A stretch of DNA of 64,000 nt, from assembly GCF_949628215.1 (NCBI RefSeq), contig NW_027441387.1, forward strand, positions 1-64,000, read 5' to 3'. Shown here in pieces: positions 13,601 to 22,900 of this stretch. The notes beneath the pieces were generated by a model. It was not told the origin of the DNA, did no database searches, and was given only the letters and a program-made list of their open reading frames with translations. The position numbers were made by a program, and so were the translations under genes. Source of the stretch: Phalacrocorax aristotelis (Eukaryota; Chordata; Aves; Suliformes; Phalacrocoracidae). How positions within the stretch are numbered: the first letter of the stretch is position 1; every line of letters begins with the position of its first letter.

Positions 13601-16600
13601 AAGACCTCGGAGGCTTTCAACACCAACAAGGCAAAAATAAACGCTGGGAGATGGCCGGCGCTACGCGAACCCATCTTCACAAGCCCTGGGAGGTTCGGGG
13701 AACCCCTCCGCGGCAGGACTCGGCGTCACCGCAAGCTGCCACGGGCAGCTCGACCGGGGCCGGACGCTCGGGGATGGAGAAGCGGGAAGGGGCTGAAGGA
13801 GGAGGGGCGAGGGCACCGGGGGGCCGGCCGGGAGCTGGACGCCAGGATTAGGGTCCCCCTGGCTCCGCCGTGGCCGGGCTCTGGCACTGGGCCAGCCGTG
13901 GAGCCGCACCGGCGCTGCCGCTATCACCGAGGCTGGGATGCTGGCGGGCACGGTGGTGCCGCCGAGAGGTTTCGGTGCCCTCTCCTGCCGCTGGCGTCTG
14001 TCCAACGCGTTCGGCGGCGACGGCATTTCGGGGTCCCTCCTCCTTCGCCTGCCTCTCGCCGCATCCATCCGCTACGCCTACTTCATCGGCAACACCGCGG
14101 GGTGGCCGCCGAAGGGGAAAGCGGTGGCCGCTCTCGCCCCGGACGCGGGCACCGCATCTTCCAGGGCTGGCGGCCGGGGTCGGTGCGGCCGGCGAGGGAA
14201 ACAGCTCTCTCTGGAGGTGGGAGAGCGACTTTGCAGGGGAAGGCACCGCGACCCGCCGCCTCCGGCAACGCAACTGCAGCAATATTTAGCACCGACGTAG
14301 ACTGAGGTACGTCCCGGCAAAAAACCCTGCCGTGAGGCGCAGGAGGGACCCCGCAGCGACGGAGCGTTAAAGCTCCACCTGCTGCCTCGACCCGCGTGAA
14401 ACGGCAGAGAGAGATAAACGCCGGCGGAGCCGGGGCGCGCCGGGCACGTCCGTCGGCTTCTCCCCACGGCGGGAAGGGTTTTCTCTACTTCCGAATCTCG
14501 GGGTGGGTTGAGAGTTTGTTAAACGCCCCTCCGGGGACAGCTCGAAGTGCAACCCCTCCCTCGCAGGCAGACGCCTGGGTTTAATTATGCTGCAACAGCG
14601 GGAGGTGACTGTCACCATCAAGCCTAAGTACCTGGAAAGTTGCGTCTGTGCTACGAGCTACGCCAAAGAGAGCTCAAATGAGAGTTTCAAAGCTTCCCGC
14701 TACTGAAATAATAATAATAATAATGATAAAAAAATAACAGAGGGTGCGCTCACTCTCCCCCAATTTCTTCCTCTGATAATTCAGGGACTTTTCCCGATAA
14801 CCCTGGGACCTTCTCTGATTACCCTGGGACTCTGGCAGGGCACCGACCACCACCCGCCTTTACAAACACGACTTTAAAGATAAAGAAAACCCACGAGGGT
14901 TCAAATCCGGCCTCTAAAACGTGCCCGGACCCTTCGCCAAGGTAGGTGAGAGCGGCTGAGGTGCCTGCGCCGGACCGGCCTCGGCCTCCCCGCGCCGGTA
15001 CGCGGGTGGCACCCAACGCGGCCACGGCGGGGACCCTTGCGACGAGACGCTGCCCCTCCCGGCTGCCGGCGTCGCTTCTAGAGCCGCCCAATTAAAGGTC
15101 TGACTCGAGCTAACGAAGGTAGAAAACCCCGAGTGGGCAAAAGCGGGAGCGACGGCGGCGGGCTGAGCTCGACGGAGCGTGGGGACGAGGCGGACGCTGG
15201 GCCCCCGCCGAGCCCTCAGCACCGCGGCGGTGGCTTCGGTGGCTTTTGGGACCAGCTCCTCCTTCCGAAGGCCCTCGGCCACATGCGGAGCGGCCCCGAA
15301 CCCCGCTCCCGGTAACTTCTGACACCTTCCGAGGAAGGGGACTGCCCGAACGGCGGGAAGGCAACACGCAAAGGACTGAGATGAGGAGCCGGAGCGCTTC
15401 TAGCACGCGGGGCGCGGAAAGCGAGCCCGAAAGCGGGGCTCTCTGGGGCCCCCACGACCGACGGGCTGCGAACGCCGCGGGGCTCTACTTGCCTGCTGCA
15501 GGAACATCTGCATGGAGTCCTGGTTGATGACGGCGCCGGCGGCCGCCTGGCCCAGGATGATCTTCTCCGGGCTGGAGGCCAAGCCGGGGCTGGGCTGGGA
15601 AGTCCCGGGCTGCTGGGCGGGCGGCGGAGGCGGCACGTTGAGCTGGAGCGGAGCGGGCGGCTGGGAGGCGGTTTGGACGGTGAGGATGGAGGACTGGTCG
15701 GCGCCAGGGAGCAGGCCGGCGCCCGAGGAGGGCTGCGGCTGGACGAGGCCGGGGCTTTGGCTGGCGGTGGTGGCGGAGGCTTGGATGCTCACCGCCTGGC
15801 CGAGGTTCTCGGCGGCGTTGAGCATGGCCACCTGGTTGGGCAGCGTCACCCCCTGGATCACCGTCTGCCCCGTCTGGCCCAGCGAAGCGGCCACCGAGGG
15901 TTGGCTCTGCGTGGTCAAGCTGCCCGCCAGCGAAACGGGCATCTGGAAGAGAGCTGGCTGACCCACCTGGCCGGGCTGGAGCTGGATGGGAGCCGAGAGG
16001 ATGTGAGCGGTGCCGTGGGCGTTCTGCGAGGTGAGCACCTGGCCCAGGTTCAGCTGGCCGGCGATATTCTGGTTGGTCAGGATCTGCGCCGGCAAGGCTT
16101 GGTTGGTTATGAGCTGTCCGCCCGGCCCTTGGCTCGTTATGATGTGGGCTTGCCCGCCGGGGTGGGAGGTGGTCAGGATCTGGCCCCCCATGTTGGCCTG
16201 CAGGGCCGAGAGCTGCTGGGGTATCTGCACGGCGGAGGCGCCCGCCAGCTGCCCGGGGAGGAGGAACTGGTTCTGGCCCTGCAGCATGGCCTGCGGGACG
16301 TGCTGGGCGGGGATGACGATGCTGCTGCCCTGGTTCAGCAAGTGGACGCTCATGGGCTTGCTGAGGGCTTGCTGCTGCGGCGGCGGCTGCTTGAAGACGT
16401 TGGCTGGAAGCCCCTGGGGGAAGCCCGACAGCACCACGTTCTGCCCCGGTTTGCTGGCCATGAAGGTCAGGTTCTGCTGGGCCTTCTGCTGCTGCAGGGC
16501 GGCTTCGTTCTGGATGGTCAGGGTGGTGTTGTTGGAGGCGAAGGGCTTGGGGGTGATCTGGTAGAGCTTCTGCTGGAGGACCCCCGCGGGTTTGGGCTGG

Positions 16601-19600
16601 ATCGGGGTGGGCGTCCTGTGGATGATGACGTTTTGGGCCTGCACCAAGGGGCTGCTCAAGTTCGAGGTGACGGTGAGCGGCTGGGAGCCCTGCGTCCCGG
16701 ACACGCTCCCGAACATGGAGTTCCCGTTCAGCGTCGTGGTGGCCACCGTCGGCAGGTTCTTCTGGATGACGAGGCCGGCGCTCTGCGGAGAGACCCCCGT
16801 CGAGGCGAGGGTGACCTGCTGCTGCTCGGGCGCCGGCTGGGCGATGTAGCTGCCGACGGGCATGGTGGCCACCTGGGAGGGCTGAACCTGCTTGGCGATG
16901 ATCTGCTGCGCCGGCTGGTTGATGGCCATCACCTGCTGCCCGACCACCTGAATGGGCCCGATCCCCAGCGTGCCGCTGGGGCTGCCGTTGGGCAAGCCCT
17001 GGAGGTTGGAGATGGGCTGGATGGTGACGTTGCCCAGGCCGACCTGCTGGAGGAAAGGCTGGACGCTGATGGCTTTGTTGACGACATCCGCCCCTACCGA
17101 CTGCTGCACCAGGGCTTGGTGCGTCAGGACGGCGGGTTGCTGCAGCCCGATCAGGTCGGCCCCGCCGGAGAAGATCTGCGGGGTGCCGTCGGAGGCCGTC
17201 TGCACCACCGGCTGCAGGGTGGGGAGCTGGAAGGAGCCCAGGTCCAGCTCGGCCTCCGCCTCCAGCGTCTGCTCGGTGATGTTGGCCTCCTGCAGGCTCT
17301 GCTGGAGGATGTCGCAGGGCTGGTCCGAGTTCTGCAGGTTCGCCCCGCCGCTGGACGGCGACCCCAGGATGTCATCTTCTAGGAAGTCGAGGTCCACGCT
17401 GGTGGCGGGCTGACTCTGCTCGGTGCTCAGGTGGTTGCCGGAGGACTCTTGTACGTGCAGCTGGGAGGCGGCGGGAGAAGAAAGGAGAAGGCACTGAGCT
17501 CGAGCGCGGGGCAGGGGGCTTCAGGGCAACGGCTCAGCGGCTCTCGCGAGCCGCCTCGGGGAGGAGCGGGCGAACGGCGGCGGCACCTCGGCGCCCCTGC
17601 GAGAGCCCCCCTTGACGCGCGGCGGCGGGTGAGGCGGCCGCGGAACGGCATGACTCGCCTCGAGCGAGGCACGGGGCGGCCGGCAGAGCTCCTTGACGGC
17701 ATCCCGTGGGCGGCTTAGAGGCTTCGCGCCATCGCCGTGCCAAACAGCTGAGCTCGGAACACGTTCCCCCGCCTTTCTTACTCTTACAAACTCCGCTCTC
17801 GATGGGGTTGGAAGCGGAAAACGCGGCGAAAAGCCAGCCCTTCTCTCGCAAGGGCCGCTCAAGCAGCGGCCGAGAGAAGCCGGGCGCGCGGCCCTCCTAC
17901 AGAGAGGGCGAACGGGGGCGAGGGGAGGAAAGCGCCGCGCGGCCTGACCTCGGGCCCTGCCAGCTCTGTGCCGTCAGGCTTTGTAAAGCTACCGGGAAGA
18001 TAGAAAAGGAAAGCATAATAATAAAAAATTAAAATGAATTAAAAAAATTAATAAAAGCGATAATAACCATAATAATGGAAGCGGAAGTAAACGTCACCGC
18101 TAGGTAAGTTTGTGGGTTATAAAGTCAGCGGCAGCATTACCCAAAGTCTTTGTGAAAAAATAAAGCGCGATGGAGGGGAAAAAAGGATCATAAACCCCCC
18201 AAATTAAGACTTTTATGACAACGGAACTGGAAATAGAGAAAAAAAAAAAAAGGAAAATAAAAAAAACCCCACAGAGCCCTTCCTGCTCGAGGGCTGTCCG
18301 CGCAGAGCGACCCACGCTCTTGGGGGGAACGGGGAGAATAAGAGGGTTTTTAGACCCCGCTTCCGCGTGTCCCACCGCGGCCTCGGGGGCTTAAGGGGGG
18401 GATTTCGCTTCTCAGCAGCTTTTTGAAGCGATCTCCCGCCTCGTCTATGCTGCCCTGGGGCGCGAGGCCCGCTTGCGCCCGCCGCTCCTCCGCCTGCTCT
18501 CCAGCCTCGCAGCCTCTCCCGGGCCGGAGCAGGCCCGGCCTTTGCACCCGGACGCGCCCGTTCCTCCCCCGACCTACGGGGAGCCTCCCCGAGGGAGCTC
18601 TGCACAACCGCGGGGAACTGCCCCGCGTCCTGCCTCCGTCGCCGGAACTGGGGAACAGGTGGGAAACGAGCCTGCGAAACCATGAAAAAATAACAAAGGG
18701 GGAAAAAAAATGGGGGGGGGGGGAGGGGGAAATGGGGAAAAAAGAAAAATGGGAAGCAAAGTGGGGGGAAGGGGGAGGAAGTGGGGGAAGCAAAAAGGGG
18801 GGGGAAGGGGGGTCAAAAAAGGGGGGGGAAAGGTGGGGGTGAAAAAAAGGTGGGGGTGAAAAAAAAGGTGGGGGTGAAAAAAAAGGTGGGGGTGAAAAAA
18901 AAGGTGGGGGTGAAAAAAAAGGTGAAAAAATGGGGGGGGGAAAGGTGGGGGAAAAAAAAGGGGAAAAAAATGGGGGGGATAAAAAAAAGGCAAGGTTTCT
19001 AAGCTGATGTTCCCCAAGTATAAATTAAAAAAATACATACCCCAGCACCTTCAAAAAGGCACTGGCTGCATCTCCTGTGTTGTCCAGGAGATCATCACTG
19101 TCAATCTGTAATTAAAAAGATTTTATTTATTTTCTTTAGATATAGTATGGGGGGGAAAAAAGGTGAAAAAAAAAAAAAAAAGGTGAAAAATACAAAACGG
19201 GCAAAACGGCGGCGTGCGGAGCTGAGGGGAGCTCCCCGCCTCGCCTCAAAGCGCCCCAAAACCCCGGCGGGAGCTGCCACTGCGGGGGGGCCCCGGAGCC
19301 CCGGCCGGGGGGGCTGAAGAGCCCTGAGACCGATGCGGCAGTCCTCAACCTGGGTGCTGGTTTCTTTAGGAAAAAAAACCTCGTTTTTTTGTTAAAAAGG
19401 GTAAAAAAATAGAGGTGGTTTGCGTGGAAGGTTTTGGCGAGTAGAAACGAGTCGTGGCTCACCTTTTCGGATCCATGTAAGAAGTCGTTCAAGGCCTGAG
19501 GGTCGCTGCAAAACAACAGACGGAAGCGTTTAGGGACGCGGCACGTGACCCGCGCGGAGTCGGGAGCGAAACGCGTGTTTCGGACGCGGCACGTGACCCG

Positions 19601-19945
19601 CGCGGAGTCGGGAGCGAAACGCGTGTTTCTAGTTAACGCCTTCCCCCACCTCCGAGCGCTCCAAGGAGCGCCGCGAAGCCGCCTGCAGCGCGGCGCTGGA
19701 GGAGCCCCGAGCCCTCCCAGCCTCCCAGGAGGAAACCAAAGCATAAAGCCGGAGTGGGGTCAATACGTTGGGGAAGCTCGCAGACCCCGTGGAGCGCTCC
19801 TCGGTGGGTTTCTGGCTCTGGGAGGGCCCCCAGCGACCCCCTTCCCGCCCCCCGCGCCCTCCCCGAAGCCGCAGGAGGGCCAGAGAAGCGCCGCGGCCAC
19901 TTACCAAATTACATCTAGCAGGCACCGGCCGTCTTCATCATCCAT
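4610..19945 (-). CDS. BICRA: BICRA (GLTSCR1), ncBAF/GBAF chromatin-remodelling subunit
   Basis: Scaffold subunit of the non-canonical BAF complex, which binds BRD9/BRD4 in the nucleus. Coding exons in order: 19945-19905, 19505-19463, 19105-19041, 17460-15493, 13984-13910, 12250-11630, 10559-10370, 10191-10064, 9513-9388, 7648-7590, 7421-7273, 6854-6760, 6434-6332, 5796-4610. The start MDDEDGRCLLDVI and the end NGGLGARTLNR match human BICRA from memory (MDDEDGRCLLDVI, NGGLGARTLTR). The large Gln/Pro-rich exon 4 codes residues 51-706. The GLTSCR core is about 1095-1221 (PTLQPSKEACFLEQLHKHQG, LLPYHVYQG, MVMIDRMFIQEEK), followed by a Lys-rich, Ser-rich tail. Length is about 1,616 aa against about 1,560 in human. 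Oddities: exon 3 is one base short of frame, exon 4 has a GC donor, and exon 9 has no counterpart I recall in human. The exon 5 donor (13909) is the least certain join. The exon carrying the ATG begins at 19950 after an AG acceptor, so at least one noncoding exon lies upstream. Confidence 0.96.
5797..7272 (-). other. BICRA: BICRA introns 11-13 around the GLTSCR-core exons
   Basis: Introns 6333-less-than-exon bounds are 5797-6331, 6435-6759 and 6855-7272. All have GT donors and AG acceptors. They are GC-rich and hold no further gene, RNA or mobile element that I can recognise. Confidence 0.7.
7655..7815. repeat. 21-bp minisatellite, about 7 copies
   Basis: Tandem units built on GGACGGACGCGGGCGAGGGG with small changes (GGACAGACGCGGG in some units). 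It lies in BICRA intron 9 only a few bases upstream, in gene direction, of the exon 10 acceptor at 7649, so on the minus strand it forms a CT-rich stretch leading into that splice site. Confidence 0.9.
7984..9320. repeat. Alternating 40/42-bp minisatellite with a 14-bp palindrome, about 32 monomers
   Basis: Two related monomers alternate to give an about 82-bp higher-order unit. Monomer A (about 40 bp) opens with the perfect palindrome GGTACGTACGTACC. Monomer B (about 42 bp) has GGCACGTATGTACC. Both continue AAATRTGCCCAYRTATGAAC and end in ACGCCAG. The array is much less GC-rich than its surroundings and fills most of BICRA intron 9. Open frames translating to GTYVPNVPIYEHA-like peptides are artefacts of the repeat. 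Confidence 0.94.
9815..9885 (+). mobile_element. CR1 LINE 3'-end remnant
   Basis: The string GAGGTCCCTTCCAACCTGGG and its surroundings match the well-known CR1 3' UTR tail (GGTCCCTTCCAACCC...). Only this scrap is recognisable; there is no coding part. It sits in BICRA intron 8, on the opposite strand to the gene. Recognition is by eye. Confidence 0.6.
10560..11629 (-). other. BICRA: BICRA intron 6, with an A-rich tract next to exon 7
   Basis: A run of A with few interruptions at 10577-10640 reads as a long T-rich tract on the gene strand just before the exon 7 acceptor, so it lengthens the polypyrimidine tract. The rest is GC-rich with no recognisable gene. Confidence 0.6.
12251..13909 (-). 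other. BICRA: BICRA intron 5, nothing recognised
   Basis: It runs from a GTGCGG donor after exon 5 to a strong pyrimidine-rich acceptor TTTCAG before exon 6. Small overlapping ORFs are present in all frames, as expected for GC-rich DNA; none resembles a known protein. Confidence 0.55.
13985..15492 (-). other. BICRA: BICRA intron 4 with GC-AG borders
   Basis: The donor reads CAG|GCAAGT at 15492, a GC donor with otherwise consensus bases. The acceptor is GGCAG before 13984. It contains an AAT microsatellite near 14706-14726. No gene is recognised. Confidence 0.7.
18700..18990. repeat. G/A-rich simple repeat in BICRA intron 3
   Basis: About five copies of an 18-base unit resembling GGTGGGGGTGAAAAAAAA at about 18830-18930, flanked by irregular GGGGAA stretches. 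On the gene strand it is a long pyrimidine tract some 50 to 340 bases downstream of exon 3. Confidence 0.85.
19535..19630. repeat. 48-bp direct tandem duplication carrying CACGTG
   Basis: Two near-identical 48-bp copies (19535-19582 and 19583-19630), each with GCGGCACGTGACCCGCGCGG followed by GAGCGAAACGCGTG. Each copy has a CACGTG E-box. The duplication lies in the BICRA intron between the ATG exon and exon 2. Confidence 0.9.
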
Positions 19946-19950
19946 GTCAA

Positions 19951-22900
19951 CTGCAAAGAGCGGAGAGAGACCACGTTACCGTCAGGGGGGCCGCGGGGCG
20001 GGGGGCCGCGGGGCGGGGGGCTGCCCCCTGCTCCCCCCCGCCCCCAGCGCCGCGCTCTGCCCTTCCTCCCGGTGAGGATGCCCCCGGCTCCACGCGATGG
20101 CGGGGGACGCCCCGGCCGGCCGCGTGCCGGAGCCGGCTGCCGAGGGCCGCGCTCAGCCCTCCGCGGCGGTGGCTCGTCCCTCCGCCGGATGGATTTCACC
20201 GGCTGTTTTCCCGACTGGGAACCCCAAATCGGAAGGTTTTCACCCCGCCGAGGGGAACCGGGGACCGCGGCCGGTGTAGGACAGCGCCGGACCCTCAACG
20301 CCGGGAGGCGGCGCGCGCCAGAGCCCGGCACCAACTCCTGTTTTAAAAAACATAATCGCGCATTCGCGTGTTTTTATCCCCAAATTCTCACTGTGGCAAA
20401 AGGTACCGGGCGGCGTCTCGCTCGCGAAGGTGGAACTGGGGTTTCTCCGCCGATAGCCTGGCACAGGGCCACCTCCCCTTCATGACCAGCTCTGGAAAAC
20501 GGTGGGGGGGTTGGGGTTTTTTTGGGGTTGTTTTTTTTTGGTTGTTGCCCCCCTCTTTTCCCCCAACCTGCCCCACAGCTTGGGTCTGGGCAGGGTTTGG
20601 AGGCGCAGCGCTATGAAACTCCCTAGTGAGGCTCAGCTCGAGGAGGGGAGAAGTGGGGGGACACCGAAGTCAGCCGCCTCAGGAGATTATAGAGATGAAA
20701 ACCGGGGATCCTCACGGCAGAATAACCCCTCCTTTACGGGCTGAAGCTCCCAGTTTTGAACCGCCCGACTCCCACAGCGGCCGTCGTTATCTTCGGGACC
20801 AGCGAATAAATCACCTCAATCCGCCGGCCACGACCGCGCCCTGGAGCACACGCCCGCGTACAGAACCGAACGAGAGGGCGGGTTTCAACCCCTCCGCTAT
20901 TGCGGGCGCCCCGGTGAGCGTCGAGGAATAACGGAGCGACGCCAGGAACGTGGATTTTCTCCACGTCCCAGCTGAAATCCTTCCCCACGTGGCGGGCGCA
21001 GCCCCCGCCGGGCTCGGGATGCAAACCGCCCTTGGTGCTGAGGAAAGCGCTGTGTTCAGAGGCAGACGGAAACCCCAGAGCTCTGAATTCTCACCTATAA
21101 ATAGATGATATTCCTTAAATATACGCATTAAACCCGCTGCCTTTTAGCCATAGCCGCTGGGCAAAGGGCGCTCCAGGGGAGGCGACGGCCATCCGCCAGG
21201 GGAGGAAGAAGCGTGACGTCACAAACAGCGTCATCGCCGCAGGGCGGGTCAACGCGATGACATCGGCCGACGAAACGCGCTCAAAGTCAAGGCAAAAAGA
21301 GTCGCGAAATACGAGATTTGCCACAGGAGTTGTTCGGCTGCCGGATGCGCCGCGTCCACCCCGGCGCTGGGGTGGGACCAACGGCCGGCGGTGCCACGCG
21401 GGTGATCGGCCAGCGGCCCGAGATGGCGCGGTTTTACCCCTTTTTAAACCACCAAACGACATCTTTGGGGGTTTTCACCCAAAACAGAATGGTTTTGCCG
21501 CGTCCCGCCTAAGAAAGGAGCGATGCAGCCGGCGGCCCCCGCGCTCCACAGCCAGCGAGGACTTGAAGTCTTCACAACGTTTAATCCCGGCCTCGTCCTG
21601 CGAGGAAGCGGCGCAGGGCTGAAAAGCTGCAAGCCGAGAGAAGTTTGGGGATCTAAAATGCTTCAAAAAATGAAACAAACCACCCCAAGAAGGGCAGCGT
21701 AAGCACTTCCTAACATTATTTCACGTCCAAGCCATGGCAGTGACGCCGCTGTCGAGGCAGAGTCCGTTTCCACAGTCCCTCCAACACAGATATATTTACG
21801 GAACCTTTGGACGAAGAGACTGTGTGATTCAGCAAACGGGGCTCGAGGAAAGAAGTCCAGAGCCCCTGGCCCATTCCCGCGGCAGACCTGGCCCAGCTCT
21901 CCACGATCCCGGCCTTTCGGACCTTTCCTCCGCCGTGAAAATCAAACCTGCGACCGGGAAAGGCATCGGGATCGGCGCGGGGGGTGGGGGGGGGTGGGGG
22001 GCGTCCGCGGGGGAACCCCCTTCCCCGAGCTCGCCGGAGCGCCGCGGAAGGCGCAGCCGTACGTAGGAAATACGAGGGCGCCGCGCCGTTGATGGGAAAA
22101 CCGCGGTCGGTGTCGGCAGGACGTGCGGAGCGGCGCTGCCTGGCGAGGCAGGGTGTTCCGGGCAGACCCCGCTGCGACTCCCTTCCCACAAAGTTGTTTT
22201 AAGTGTTTGATCCCACCCCGACACCGCAAACGGACCTTTGGGGAAGGTTTCGGGCACGACGCGCGCGTAGGTGGGCGCCACTGCGCTCGCTCGCTCTTTT
22301 AAAAAGAAATAAAGTAAACGGGAGCCGGCGAAGGACGCGGCGCTGTCGCTAAAGCCGACGAGCCACCTGCGGTCGCGTCCTTTTCCGTCCGTTTACAGGG
22401 GCCTGGTGAAGTCCAGCGCGACGAGAGGGAGGCAAACAGCCTTCAGCGCTGCCATCCCGCAGGCGTTTTCATCTTCCACGCTAAAAATTACATCGCCCCA
22501 GACCAAAAGCGGGGCGGGGAGCGGCCGGGAACGGCGGCGCTTGGCAGCACGCCGCCGGCCAAAAAGCCAAACCGCCCTGTGAAAAACACGGCAAAAGGCG
22601 AGGAGGAGAGTTTCTACCGCGCAAAGACGTTCCGCAGCCCCATTTTGCTTCCGGGCGGTTCCCCCCGGTTTGTTGAGGAGAACGCCGAAGAACGTATTTT
22701 TGGCAAAAGCCGGGGCGTTTCCGTAACGGCTGCGCTCCGCGTGCCGAGCCGACGGCGGATCCTCGCTCCGCTCCGCGCCGGCAGTAGCCCCGACTTGATT
22801 TTATTACACGATAACGCTCGACGTCAGCCTATTTTTAGACCTCACGCGCTCGCGAATGCCGGCAACGGCGGGGCGACGCGAGGAAAAGCCTTTCGCCGGC

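Noticed and set aside
14890-14920. tRNA B-box-like string GGTTCAAATCC
   Set aside because: No A box or cloverleaf arms at suitable spacing.
15673-17382. 569-codon plus-strand ORF
   Set aside because: Exact antisense shadow of the large BICRA exon 4; no independent similarity.
21715-22190. Possible exon or retained gene fragment on the minus strand (157-codon frame)
   Set aside because: No similarity that I recognise and no coherent splice sites; likely intronic background.
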